DNA from: Lucifuga dentata
Taxonomy: Eukaryota; Chordata; Actinopteri; Ophidiiformes; Bythitidae
Direction of reading: 5' to 3'
Length of the DNA stretch: 64,000 nt
Assembly: GCA_014773175.1 (NCBI GenBank)
Contig: VXCM01000993.1
Location: forward strand, 1-64,000
The notes beneath the pieces are model-generated. The model was not told the origin of the DNA. It saw only the letters and a program-made list of their open reading frames with translations, and did no database searches. How positions within the stretch are numbered: the stretch's first letter is position 1; the number at the start of each line of letters is the position of its first letter. This document shows positions 32,111 through 45,164 of this stretch, piece after piece. Made by a program: the position numbers and the translations under genes.

Positions 32111-33724
32111 CAGTGTAACTGCGTAGCGTGCAAATGTCTCACGAGAAGAGAATTTTAAAGTAGCTAAGAAATAATACCTCTTCATGATTTTTATGAAACA
32201 GCATACTGCAGGTTTTATATTGTCGCAAATTTTGAGTTTTCTTTAGGTCTTTAAGTCAAAAAGACGATCAGAAAATGTAGGGAATTAGTATTTGCAGATA
32301 CCTAAGGTGTCGTTACGGTAGCATGTCGTGGATGATGCCGGAAGTGCTGCATGGACAGTGGCTATATTGATGCTGAGAACAAGATTCGAGAATGCACTCC
32401 TTAAAATTGAAGAGAAATTACCAAATGAAAGCCACAGTCTCACAGCAAGCTGTCACCCGTCAACTGCAGAGCAGGGACTGACAATTCTACTTATTATGAC
32501 TCACCAGAACTATACTGTACCACAAGCACAAAACTTAAAGGAAATCTTACAAATGCACAATTAACCATTGAGACTAAGATGTTCAGTGGAGCAGGGCCAG
32601 AGTGCACCAGGGAGGGGAGGATATGGATTAATCCCTGCTTCTCTTCTGCAGGGGTGTAGGCCAGCCTGCTGCTAGATGGTAGCAGAAAGCCAACAAGATA
32701 AAGCCACTTGTAAACTGCAACTTCTTTAGCAAATTCAGGCTGATGACAGGACTGATCTATTTGTTATCAGGACAGCATAAAAACTACCAAACATTTTTCA
32801 ATTGAAGTTGGAGTTAGTTTAGGTTAACAAATAGCTGATTAGTTTTTGGTGCAGGATTGTGTATTTGTATGAATCACTTTACTCTGCAGTTGTAACTCCT
32901 GAACTGTGAGCACAGAAGCAAATTTCTTTTTTTTTCTCCTGTTTTTTTTGTTTTTAGATCCACATAAATGTTAGCCATTTCTAAACATTTATCAAAACAA
33001 CAAATTTAGAAGATTTTACAGCCCTGACTAAGGCATGACTTATTTTCATACACATCTGAATGGAAGCAGCAGGCAAAAAGCAAGAAGCTGCTGGTGGAAC
33101 TCTGAAAAAAAGAGAAGACAGAAAGAGAGAAGACGGAGAGGGAAAAAAAAGAACAAGGAGAAAGAGGAAAATAAGAAGTCCCGGCCTTCAGCACTGTTGT
33201 GGATCTTCAAGGATTATGGCGACCTGAACATGTCTGTCCTATGAGAAGACATGCCAACACAAATGCTATAAAGCTCATGTTAAACCACCAGATGGCCTTC
33301 ATGTTCTCCCCCCATGGGGGTTCCTCCAGTTACTCTGGTTTCCCTCCACAGTGCAAAGACATGCAGGCTACGTGAATTTAAAAAAATACTCTAAATTGCA
33401 AGTGGATATATAACAACAACACATAATAAACACATGAAGCTGAAACTTTATGCATTCAGCACAAAAAATAAAAATAACATATGAGATCAGGACAATATGA
33501 GAGTAGGGTGAGCTGTCAAAACAGCAAATAAAAAGTGGTGGACAGAAAGAGGATGTAGCTTCTTCTTAGACTCAGGTAGACTGTTACTTTCATCAACAGT
33601 TTCTAACTAGCCATTCCAGAGTCAACAAGAGTAATGACACATTGTGACATAATCTGACTGCAAAAAATCTGATGGCAGTGGAATGCTGCATTATTGAGAA
33701 GGACCTATACATTCAGTGCCAAAG

Positions 33725-33748
33725 TGTGTGTGTGTGTGTGTGTGTGTA
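33725..33748. repeat. GT microsatellite
   Basis: About twelve uninterrupted GT units in the intergenic spacer. Confidence 0.8.
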
Positions 33749-34358
33749 GTTCAGGAAGTGTGAAGTCCAGGAGTGTGTTTTTCTTTTCTCACATTCAGAC
33801 ATGCTGAAATGATGATGGGACATTTTAATAATCATTTTAATTTTCTTTTTTATTGTTCCATCAAGACTACAGAAAAATTGACAAGATAAGCCAAATATAT
33901 ATATAGATATATATATATAAAATTATATTAGCCAAAATAGACATTTTGCAGAGTTTGTGGCTGACAAACTGTCTGTATTGATCTTAAAATGGTCGATATG
34001 TTTATATTTAATCTATTTAATTTTTAAAATTGTATTTCAAATTTCTAGTTTTATCTTGGATTATAATTAATTTGTTATTACCTTTTTATCTTTTATCCCA
34101 TCTGTGCAGATTTGTGTGTGCGTGTGTGTGTGTTTAAATCAGTTATTAATGTCCCCTTAAGAGATAATCTTTATTCATCTTCACCTACCACCTACTTCTG
34201 ATTGGACAATACTTAAAGATCAATAACTGCAGTAAATGTCTGTGTTATGTAATGGTAGTGGGATTATTAAAATGGGGTCCATCTATTTGCAGGACTGATT
34301 CCCATTCTTATTTTTTGTTCTTTTCAGAAATTTCCAAATCTTGATCAGAGGGTCTTAT

Positions 34359-34388
34359 AAAATTTAAATTTTATAAAATTTAAATTTT
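34359..34388. repeat. 30-bp perfect AT-only palindrome
   Basis: Two identical halves of the form AAAATTTAAATTTTA around a central TA make a perfect 30-bp palindrome composed only of A and T, followed by further AT-rich sequence to about 34425. It could extrude a cruciform, or be low-complexity sequence without function. Confidence 0.7.
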
Positions 34389-35102
34389 TATAATATAATT
34401 ATATAATTTAAAATTTAAATTTGTAAGGTACAATGTAAAAACGTATATGGTGAGCCCCTTTGTATAAATTGTGGCTCCTCTTGTGCCCCCTTGAAAAAAA
34501 TTCCTAGGATCGCCCCTGTATTGAATATTCCACATGAGAAGGTCCAGTGTACATAATGGCCTAATTTGGATATCTAGGTAGGTGATATAGCTGTATTTTT
34601 CCTGATGAGACAGAGTCTTACAGTGAATAAACTACACCCTGAAATAATGGAGCGGTGGTAGGTGCCAAAACTAATTTTGCCTTTGATATCATCTGTGCTA
34701 TATGATATCTAATATCCCACGGTGAATATAGTAGGTGTGTATCCAGTCTGAACCAAATGGTACAAGGGGGAGTTGCAGGATTATACCAATTTAACTTGAG
34801 GTACCCAGAGCACGTTAGGTCAGTGCTAAAATTAGAGTCTGTTCCTGGCGCAACATCAGCCAAACTGGGATGCACAAAGTCATGCAAACCAGAGGGATAG
34901 ACTATCACAAGGGCTGGCTGTTAAGACAAGTTTTCCATGAGTGACATTTAACGCCGCACGTTGACCGAGGCTCCGTGCGTAACGCTGGGACACCGCTTGA
35001 TCTGAACGGGCCACTGCTGCGCAAATCTTGAACATTTGGGAGCTTTTTAGAGACGCCATATGTACTCTCATCAGCGATCAGCCCTGTTAAGCAGCCGTGA
35101 CA

Positions 35103-38100
35103 ATGTCTTTCTTAGCAATACCAAGTCAAGAGGGTCTTTTCACCACGATTAAATCGAGCAAGTCAACCGATGAAGCAGAGTACAGATCCGTGGACGAGGA
35201 TGAGGATGATGATGATACCGAGGATGTACATCTCATCCCAAGATGCTCCCCGGTGCCCAGAAAGCGAGGTCAGTCTATCCACGATGAGACTGCTGAGTAT
35301 ATGAAGATCTCTGCATTGAGGCTGTCAGCCGGAAAGAGAGTGTCATTTGCCGATACAACAGGTGGAGATCTGGTGAACGTGAAGGAATTTGATGCGTTCG
35401 ATTCGGATGAGGAAGAGGATAGTGCAAGGTGGGAGGAAGAGCAGGCAAAGTATCGAAAGCCAGAGCGAGAACCGATCTATTGTGTGCACCCAGAATTCAA
35501 CGTGCCCACCAGTAGCGTCCTAATGCAGGCTGTGCACACTAATAAACTGGAGGTTGAGCAGCTGAGTCCTGTAGAGGATGAGCCACTTGCTTTTAGTGGT
35601 ATAATTCGAGTGCTGAACATCTCCTTCCACAAAGCTGTTTATATCAGATCAACCATGGACAACTGGGCGACATATTTCGATTACCCAGCTGAATATGTCC
35701 AGGGATCTCATGATGGAAACACAGACAAGTTCCACTTCAAGTTGTCTTTTGCACCCCCTTATATCACACATGGCTCTCGCATTGAGTTTGTGGTTCGCTA
35801 TGAGACCTCGGTTGGTGATTACTGGGCTAATAACTCCAGTATGAATTATGTGGTGACTCTGCTCCTGTCCTATGAAGATGATGCAGCTCAAGCAAACATC
35901 AACATGCAGCAGATAAGAGGCATTCTCAAACCTCCAAAGCTTTACAGGTAAATCCCCCCCNCGTGTGTGTGTGTGTGTGTGTGAAATCATGAGATAAAGG
36001 TGACTTTAAAGTACATCTGTGGGTGTGTCTGGTCAGAGCAATTTAAGGTCTGCATGGCGATCACCCCACTGAGATTCCTTTGACCTCTGACCTCCATAGA
36101 TTGATCAGCTTAGTATGCATTACTGGTGGCCAAAGCTTAATGTACAAACGCTGCTTTTCTAACTGTCAATCCTTTCGATCGAAAAGAAAATTAAGATTCT
36201 CAAAGGCACAATCATTTCTGAATCACATAAATTACTGATTCTGTTAACCAAGCAATAACTTGATGTTACTGTACAATCTGTATAGGTCAGACATAAAGAG
36301 ATATACCACCAGAGTCACAAAAGCACTAAACACTGATATTGTGTTACAGCTGCAGATCTTCAGTAGCCCAGTAATAGCCAGTTACAAGTTACTAGAATGG
36401 AATAAGAATTCAGCTTTATTAATTGATTCTGCCTTGAGACTGCCTTTGGCATAGTAAGAAGCCCAGTCAAAAGTAAAGCAGGGTTCCTGAGCCACAGTTA
36501 CACATGCTGTTGCATAGCAAGGACACAGAGTGAATAGTAAAGCTAGCTAGTTGCTTTACGCATTCATAAAGTTTGTTTATGAGGACTCAGTATTCTGTAG
36601 GTTTTGTGAGACAGACTGGTTTTATATAGCTGTAGTGCCTTCAGCTTTTGCAACAGGACAGTAGATGTGTTTTAGAAAGAGTACACACCCCCCTCAGAAT
36701 GCCAATCATCCAGTGGTGTGTGAGGGCGATCAAAATAGGCAAAGGGCAGGTGTCATTTTCAGCCCTGGCGTTTCCCTGCAGTAAAATGTACCTCTGACCT
36801 TTTCCATCAGAGGCATAGGGGAACCATAGCTGACATCAGACAAGAGTAATTTTAATGGACTAGATTGGCCCCTTTCCCTTGGGTAGCTGGAATCTGGCAC
36901 ACAAACCCCTTTCTTCCTCTTTACACCATTAATGTCAATTAATTCCTGAGAGAAATATTTTAATGCCTGATGTATTGTAACATCAAAATAAAAGTAAGTA
37001 ATGAATCTCAGAATGCACAGTGACACAGGAGACATAAAGAAAGATCCCTCAAGCTTATAAGGAGCCATAAAAGGAATGGTTGCTCAAGGATGCAGGATAT
37101 AAACTGTAGTTGTCATGTAGGTCCTGTATAACTCTTTGGAAATAGGAAGGGGCCAGATGGGCTGGCAGAGATGGATGAGTCACTGATTGAAAAAGAGGAG
37201 TTTGGGGAGCACAGACTACCCACACTACCATTATTTTCAGATTCACCAGGGGCTTGGAAGTTAACTGATAATTGGATTTTAACACATTAGTAAGTATGTG
37301 ACAGGAAAGGTAACTATGGGCTGAAAAGTCAATTCTGTGTGGAAGAGTGTTGTAACACCTCTGTGTTGATTCATCTTAAAATAGTGTTTCAGTTTCTGAT
37401 CTGATATTGGCCTACTATTGGTTTAGCTTATTTAACCAGAATGTACTCAGCTCAGGTAGCCATCTGTATTGCAGATGAACACATAAAGCTGAAAGTGAAT
37501 AAGACCTACTCTGCAGTACAGCAACAATGACTTCCTCTGCTTTATTATCATCCGCCTTGATTGCCAAGTGATGAGGTATTATTGCCTCCGTATTATACTT
37601 TTTTTACATCAGCTTTGCTGCTGAGTCAGTCCAGAATTTTGCAATGTGTCCAAACATCACTACGATCAGACTCGATTAGAGCTCAGGAAGGAAAAGAATA
37701 AAGACAAACAGGATAAAAAATTTTTTTAACTGTCATAACTCTATCTAAATCAGCCTAAAACTTTTTCATACTGCATAAAGACATGCGCACACACACACAC
37801 CTGCGCATGGAGTCACGCGACCCCTTTATTTTTTCCACAATATGATTAGCAAGTATAAGCATCATGCTCAGGTTGGGCTCGGGCCGAGAAATCATCTGTG
37901 CTGGCAGGCATGTACCTTAATAGGTTCAGGGCCTAAATTTTATGCTTCTGTAGGCCTCTTTGTCAAACTAATATCATGAGTATAACCTTAAAATTCATAC
38001 TGAATAGTTTATATTGGCTTTTTTTTTTTTTTTTTTTTACAAACCAAAGGTCCACTTAAAAAAATTGTTTTTCTCTTGCCAGAGCAAATAATGTAATCTT

Positions 38101-41100
38101 TGGGGATATAATGCTTCCCCTGACAGTACAATGCTTGACAGACAGAAATAGTTACCAGGGCTGCAGAGCTCAGCAAATGGTAAATTGTACCATCACGTTC
38201 CCAAAATTTACAACAAAGATCTTAGTCAGATCCCAGTAAGCCAATATTTACCTCCACAGCTGACGCAAAACTGTAAGTGTAATAAGCAGTGGGAGTATCA
38301 GCTACGGGTTTTTTTTTCACTCTATTTGTGTAACATCGTCACATGCTCATCACCTTCTTGACCTTTATCTCATTTGGCATCCTTTGGAGGAGTTTTGGAA
38401 GTATCACCTCTCCCTTCTTTGAATAGAAGGAAGTTCCTGTTTAAAGGAAGACATTTTTGCTTCATGATTCTGAAGGTAATTTCTAAATGAGTCATCAATA
38501 TGTTTCATCAATTCTCCCCATTCATTAATTTAAGCTTATGTAACATCTACTGTATGTTGGATGGTAGAAGAATGCGGTTGTGCATAAGCGAGCACATCAA
38601 GAAAAAGATATTTAGGTGATCAAGCATGTTTCTCTTCCAGCACACTCACTACCGGTAATTATTGTCATCAGAATTTTCGGACCAATACTCTTGATGTATT
38701 ATTGTAACTTCACTACCCATGACCTGACTTTGACTTTGTTAAGCTATGCCTGCACTTTACAGTGACCCTTACCTTCAGTCCACAATATCTCATTCATCAA
38801 TTTCCAACCTTGTCATCTATGTCAACCAGTGGTCTAACAGGATAGGTCATCCCTAAGCCTTTGGGTTTAAAACAAACTGCTCAGACTGCTCGCCAGCACA
38901 GAAACCGAACAGCACCAGACTTACTGACAGACTAAATGGAAGCTGACTGTGCTACTGAAATGACAACAGTTAAACTTCATCTGCAAACAATAAGTTAATG
39001 ATCCAAAAAAGAAAAAAAAAAAGGTTAAGGATGTTTGTTGTATGATTACACTCCTCTACTGCGATTTGCATTCATGGATATATTTAATGTTGTTTCAGAC
39101 AAGAGATGTATTTTCAGTCTGGGTACAAAACATTCAACCACTGTGTTGTTGAGCTAATTCAGATGTCGTCTTTGTAACGGGAAATGTGCCTAAATTACCA
39201 AATGCCTGAGTGGACGTGGCCTTGGCCTTTCTAGTGCACAGCAGTCTGTCAAAGCTTGTTTCTTTCCAAATGCAATTTTACAGTGATTCTGCCAGTTTGA
39301 TACTCTGAGCAAACCACAAAATGTTTATATGGTGTAACGGTTGTCAGGCCTCGTGTTACACATTATTATTAATGTAGAAGTCCTCTCTGTGAGGTTTTAA
39401 TGACTTATATGTGTGTGCAATCAGACATTAATATGTTTTATAGAATGTACTTTTTGAATGGTTTTGACTTTTCTGTATGGTGTTCTAACCCAATCATATC
39501 TTCTCCTTCAGTAGGGATAATGATGATGATGGCTTAGAAGATGAGAATATGCCAGACAAAGATCAAGGTACATTACGAATGATGTCATGCAATGCCACTA
39601 ATGTTTTACTATCTGAGCAAGAGAAGATCTGAATAGATGTACTGTATAAAATGTTATTTTGGTGCTTAAACATTAATATAATGGATATATTACACAGTTG
39701 TGTTCTGTGGAATAAAGTCATTGCTTTTTCTCTGATCAGCACAAAATATAATTTGTCTGTTTTACATTAGCAGAGGAAGCGGGGACCTCTGAGTCAAAAA
39801 TCATCCGACCCACAGCGGTCTGCCCGGTCATCATACAGCCAGAGATTGATTTAGAGGTAAGGGTAAAGCAAGAAGAGTGGGGTGGAAGGGATTCTATACC
39901 AATGATTTTTGTGAATAAATCATAATGGATTTATTGAGAACTTTCTATAAACAGGAAAAGGTGAAATAGACCAATAGTCATCATGATTGGAATGGACTAG
40001 CTTTTTGGTTTACTAGCTAGTGGAGAACAAACATGTAGTAAATAAGCTGTTGGATTATGTCCAAAGTGTCATCATTTGCATGCAGTTGTTGACACAATCA
40101 CATTTAACAAGTAAGCCGACTAAGTGCTTTATCCATTTAAGCGAGCCATGTCTCTAATGAAACATAACCAATATATTTTTCAACTTTTATAACTTATCAT
40201 CATTGGCTTGGTTGTTTATATTGTTCACAGCTCATTGAAGCTTCGGCAAGAACTTAGGTAATGTCTTGCTTCTCACTGTATAGCACGAGTATTCAATTTG
40301 CTTTGTCAGCTCTTTGTTTAATTTCATAATGCATGCATCTCATTTTTGCTACCTTTTATGTTTTATCCATGTGTAATTCATGTTATGACCTTTTTTCATT
40401 TTTAAATGATTCAAGTGACTAATTATTCACATCTGTCAAGTCCACTGTATGTTACTTCTGATTAGAATAATGAAATCCATCCATAGTGTGCACATTGTCA
40501 AGGTGTTGTATTGAACTGTTATTTGCACTGAATAGTTATTTGCTATGGTTTTGGTGCACAGGTGACCATTTTGGGTTCTTATCTATTTTTTTGTTTGGTC
40601 TGATTTTGTCTTGTTTTGCACAAACTCACATTTTAAATATGATTAATGAAGGATAAATTAAAATTGTTTATCATTAGACATGAGAATAATGGCTGCTGAA
40701 AATGGGGCTTTGCAGTTTTATGTAAAATATTAATTATAACTCAGTCATCTCCAGCAGTAATAGCCATTTGCAACATTATTAATGTCTCGGCTATATTTTT
40801 AAATCAATTTAATGTACCTTGCTGATTAAAGTATCAATTTCTATCAAAAACATGAACATTTCTGGCTGATTCCAAACTTTTTCAAGTTAGTGTATGTGGT
40901 GCAAAACTTAGTCTTTCCATTAACATCAGTTGCAGCACATAAAATTATACTGTGAAGGGAGGTATGGCTAACAAATCAGTTTTCTTCTTTTCATTCTTTT
41001 GGCCCTCAGACAATCAGACAGATCATTTTGAGAATCTCTGTGAATCTAAAGATGGACTCTGGAAACACAACATAGAACATGAGGTTATAGTCTTAACACA

Positions 41101-42784
41101 TTCATCTATAACTGCTACACAACCTAATACCTATGCACATTTCCTAGTCATAGTCCTTTTGTCTTTTATGTTTCATGTATCTTGCTGACTATCCCTGATT
41201 CTGTTTTCTCATTTTATATTGTTGTAATTTCGTCTTTTACCTTGAATGTTAGGTACAGTGGCATTTTTTGTCTATATTGTTTTCTATTTTCCAATTTTAA
41301 TAAAATCAACTGAAATGGAGTTTGAGGTATTTTTAGTAATGTATTAGTGTTTCATTCATGATTATTAAGAGAAAAGATTTGTAGGTCTATGTGGAAATAT
41401 TTCAGTGGAATAGCACTTTTCAACATCTAATTTGAGAGTAAATGAACTCATAAAAAAAGACTTTTTTTTTTTTTTTTTTNTTTTTTTTTTTTTTTTTTTC
41501 CATTGGGTCCCACCTGCTATATGGTCTGCAGGTTTAAAGGTTAAAGATATTATGTTTTACCTCTGGCAATCTCCCTTACCACATTTTGAAGGCAAAGTCA
41601 AAGCATTACCATGTACATTTTTGCTAACAGTTTCAGTTAGCACTGTTAGCATTTTGCACGGTGTTAGTTAACAATGCTCCTGATTGGTTTGTGTTTCCAA
41701 ACGGTTACAATGTCAGCATGCAATCCATTTCTCAAAAAAAGCATTAGTATGAAGTAAAATGTGTTTCTTCTCACTATGCGTGACATGTTAATATGGAAAA
41801 CAAGCCTTTCCTTCATCTTTACACTCTCCTAGCTGTCACTGTTGTCTCACTGTTTTACTTTAACAGATTGCAGTTCACCCATCTGGTCCCTCTGTCCCAC
41901 CCAGCCAAGAGCTTCCATCTGCTGATGGCACACTATCGGCTGACACGGTATCCCCAGGTGAACAACTCCCTTGTATGTCTTTTGAAACCACATTGCAAAC
42001 TAATGATGAAGATTTATCCTTTGTACTCTGTGCCAACAAATCAGTCCAGACAAATAAGTCACAGCCTTTGCCCAGACTCCACCAAATATCAGAGCAGTCT
42101 AAAGACAGTAGTCCCTCTGCAGTCCTGTTTGCTTCTACTCCTTCCCTACTGCAAGAGACAAGGAGATCAGACAGCTCCCAGGCTTATGGAGCAGAAATCT
42201 CTAGCTGCATACATTTGCCTACCACAGAAACAAATCTTGGGTCAACAGAAGAGCAGGGATTGACCCACAGCCCAGCCAGTCACCCTTGTCTCGAGCTGCC
42301 TGTCTCTGCTCCTGGTCTCTCCTCCTTTCGGCGAGTAGTTGCAGTGGGATTGAGTGAACCTGCTGCAGGATTATCAGAAGGTTCCACCAGGTCTGTAACA
42401 GATCATGAAAGCAGTCTGCCTGCTGTGGGGGAGCGTCAGGTATCTCTGGGAGCAGAAGGTAAAGCTCCACCATCAGCTGCACTCACAGACAACACCTCAG
42501 TGATCTCGAGTGTCACACAGGTTAACTTAGCTCTTCCTTCAGTCCCAGCCAGCAAAGAGAAGGAAGACTCGCTCCAGATTTCCCCAGACACATTATTTGA
42601 GAATCTACCAAACACCTTGTCTGAGGTTGCCAAGCCATTAAGCCCCCAGTCTGAGCATGATGTAGAGAGGCTTTTGATCCCATCCATCGTCTTCCTAAGT
42701 GGAGTCATCTCTCTCTCCGTAGCACTGCAGGAACCCAGGGCTCTTTTCTTCATTGGACTATTTTTGGTCTTACTCCGTTTGTGA
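35103..42784 (+). CDS. ppp1r3f: glycogen-targeting protein phosphatase 1 regulatory subunit (PPP1R3F-like, membrane anchored)
   Basis: These subunits bring PP1 catalytic subunit to glycogen and, when tail-anchored, to membranes. Four exons: 35103-35947, 39512-39567, 39771-39856, 41867-42784; 634 residues. The ATG at 35103 is the first in frame. Features: acidic N-terminus; PP1-binding RVSF at 79-82 within KRVSFAD, followed by VNVKEFD; CBM21 carbohydrate-binding domain about 150-255 with FHKAVYIR, DNWATYFDYPAEYV, FVVRYETSVGDYWANN and NY; a Ser/Pro-rich, poorly conserved C-terminal half encoded by the 918-bp last exon; a hydrophobic C-terminal anchor (IPSIVFLSGVISLSV ... FFIGLFLVLL). Anchored members are PPP1R3A and PPP1R3F. 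Some wording resembles each; YWANN and the Xp11 neighbours favour PPP1R3F, but this is not settled. The exon 3 acceptor is a CAG-tandem (TAGCAG) and may give one-residue variants. Confidence 0.82.
40231..40257 (+). other. candidate alternative exon with in-frame stop in ppp1r3f-like intron 3
   Basis: A 27-bp stretch is bounded by a good acceptor (tatattgttcacag) and donor (TTAG|GTAATG). Read in phase 0 from exon 3 it encodes LIEASART followed by TAG. Inclusion would truncate the protein after the CBM21 region and remove the membrane anchor. A plus-strand AATAAA near 41298 lies in the same intron. Splicing is inferred from sites only. Confidence 0.3.
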
Positions 42785-43764
42785 TTCTCTCAGAGATCTG
42801 GTATCCAGTTAAGTGCCTTTTTCATGATTTAAAAATAAGACAACAATTTAGAAACACATGGTTCCTTTTGTAGTTGTGGTTGTTTCTATCACTGTGTGAG
42901 TGTTTGATGTACATTTTCATCAAAAGATGGAGCTGTGGCCTTTTATCAAAAGCAAGGAGAAAGCATTAGGTAAAAATTCAAGGTGTGAGCACAATTTCAT
43001 GCAGCCTACAGAAAACATGATAAGAAAACGTATTAAATTCAAAAAAAAAAAAAAAAAANAAAAAAAAAAAAAAAAAGAAAAAGAAAAATTGGTTTATATT
43101 CCCAGTTAGCAACAGCAATGTGATCACTCCTTTATTAAAATATACAATATTATCACAGATGTTTTGCAGATGGTTTGTAATTGCTATGTTCTTTTCATGT
43201 GGAAATTATGTACCTGGTGTTATATTCTGATATATTCACTTAGCACTACAATGAAATCAGTGTTTTGTTGTGAAATGCTGTCATAATAACTTAAGTGTAA
43301 CCACACCTCTACTAATGTCACATTTGTCAATGTATTATTTTTATCTTTAATTAAGGAGAAAAACATTATCATGGTGGGACACTAACATAGCTACAAACGG
43401 AATTTTGTTTACAAAATGCAAAACCAAATCATGGTTATGCAAATAATTTCATCTGTTTAAAAACAAATGACACCTTGATGACCTTTAGCTGTTGCTTAAA
43501 ATTATTACGAAATGGATTGTGGACAAAACCAAAAAAAAAAAGATATTAATCATTACAAAACACTGGCCTTCAAGCTGCTGCAACTTCTACTTAATTTTAT
43601 AAGTCTTCCAGTTCTGTTTCCACACAGTAGTTGACAAACCTTCCTTGTTAATCCATATTGTTGTTGCACAACATAAGATTTTGTAGCAGTACTACAACCT
43701 CACAGACGGACTGAACCACTGTGTGATATGTTTGAAGTGATGAAAATTTTTTGCAGTGTATTAC

Positions 43765-43770
43765 AATAAA
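43765..43770 (+). terminator. poly(A) signal of the ppp1r3f-like gene
   Basis: AATAAA, about 980 bases after the stop codon, followed within 40 bases by GT/T-rich sequence (cacgtgtctctgcttatttg). The intervening untranslated sequence includes a poly-A/N run at 43041-43078. Confidence 0.6.
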
Positions 43771-44945
43771 ACATGGCCTTCTAGCCTTTACCACGTGTCT
43801 CTGCTTATTTGTCTCTCAAAACTGCAAACTGTGCATAACACTACATGACAGAGTAGTGCAAAACAAGATTTTTTTTAAATATAGTTTGACACAAAACAAA
43901 ATATAACATCAGAGCATGCTCATCTCTGCAACACGTTTGGAAATACATATAGAGCAACATGAGCTGCAGGTATAAGCCAAAGGTCATGCATTGCATTGAA
44001 GTCATGGTGTCATGCTACAGCACACACTGTCCATTGTAAACTGAGATCAGTGTTTGAAGACTGACAGTCCCTGGAAATCTCTAGATGCTGAGAGATGAGA
44101 TGTAAAAAAACTTTCTGATCATAGCTGATACCCTAAAGACACTTCTTAAATTTTTTCTGAGCATACAAATCATGACTCCATGACAATTCTTCAATAGATA
44201 TACAAACTTCTGGTAAAGGGTTTGGGTTATTTTTTTATTTATTTATTGTGTTTGTTGGGCTATCTATTAAATGTTTTACATTTTGCTCAATCAAAACTTG
44301 AAATGAGAAAGACAGCATCCAAACCCCTAATTCTCTCTGTCAGTCCTTGGATGTCAGGTATTCTTTAGATTAGGTTTGGATTATGGATTTGGTCTTAAAT
44401 CAGATTTAATAACAAGAATATGAGTAGACTACAGCACAGAAAATGGTGGGAGTGATTAATTTGTGTGTTGGTCACATAGCTCGAATGTGGAAGGTATTAA
44501 AAATTTAAGCAGACTGTGAATTCTACAACAGAGATTCACTTTGATAATTAGTGCTGTATTTAAGCATTAGCTTCCTCTGCTTCCTTCTGTAATGGTTTTA
44601 TAATACAGTATAATCAAATACAAACATTCAGGGAACATTTTGCAGAGATTTTGTGAAGGATCTAGGTTCCGTGAAAGCAATAATATAACGATATGGGACC
44701 CTTCAGAAAATATTCCTTGAAACCAGCAAATCAAGTGTCAGTGTTCCTATATGGTAATAAACATTACCAAATGGAAACCCTTGGGGAACGCTGAAGGAAG
44801 ATTAACTCTTTGTAGGGATGATTTTTGTATTAGGTTTAAGAATGAGTCAGCCAATCAGATTATCTGTTTCATAATTCACAAATTTCATAGCTAGGGTTGG
44901 GTAATAAACAGTGTCATGTCTGGTGAATGAAAGATGGTGAAAATT
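43771..44945. other. spacer upstream of gpr173
   Basis: AT-rich sequence with no exons, tRNA-like structures or recognised repeats. Confidence 0.5.
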
Positions 44946-44995
44946 CCAGGAGCCCTTTTTGAGGGCTGGGGAAAGCCCTCAAAAAGGGGACCTGG
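44946..44995. repeat. 50-bp inverted repeat with 6-base loop
   Basis: The perfect 15-bp arms are 44953-44967 (CCCTTTTTGAGGGCT) and 44974-44988 (its exact reverse complement), with loop ggggaa. Outer bases CCAGG and CCTGG extend the stem to about 22 bp with two mismatches. A related motif, gccttttgagggca, lies at 45064-45077. It sits roughly 200 bases before the presumed gpr173 first exon. Confidence 0.85.
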
Positions 44996-45102
44996 AGTTC
45001 CTTGCTGTGGCCCTGCTAGACCTTTATGTGTCATTTTTGGGTCCAGATTATCAGCCCACATAATGCCTTTTGAGGGCATCAGAATAAAACTCAGGGCCCA
45101 CA

Positions 45103-45104
<2 letters not shown>

Positions 45105-45143
<39 letters not shown>

Positions 45144-45160
45144 NCTCTCTCTCTCTCTCA
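45105..45160. repeat. CT microsatellite with assembly N
   Basis: A (CT)n tract of more than 20 units is interrupted by a single N at 45144, so its true length is unknown. It lies just upstream of the first gpr173 untranslated exon. Confidence 0.9.
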
Positions 45161-45164
45161 GCCC

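Larger units (their letters stand above)
32111..35102. other. spacer between divergent tspyl2 and ppp1r3f-like genes
   Basis: Three kilobases without a supported gene. Contains a lysine/arginine-rich purine tract near 33110-33180, a GT repeat (33725-33748), a TA repeat (33895-33920), an AT palindrome (34359-34388), and a stretch near 34490-34520 (cctaggatcgcccctg) resembling the end of a decayed transposon. The last 200 bases contain the ppp1r3f-like leader and start-site region. Confidence 0.45.

Noticed and set aside
33035..33244. Lysine/arginine-rich open frame resembling a nuclear protein
   Set aside because: It is translation of a purine-rich low-complexity tract with no flanking exon structure.
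34618..34908. 96-codon minus-strand frame just upstream of the ppp1r3f-like start
   Set aside because: No recognisable domain; lies in the likely promoter region of a gene on the other strand. Kept only as a weak possibility of transposon origin.
44946..44995. MicroRNA precursor
   Set aside because: The loop is very short and the stem about 22 bp, shorter than a typical precursor; no conservation evidence is available.
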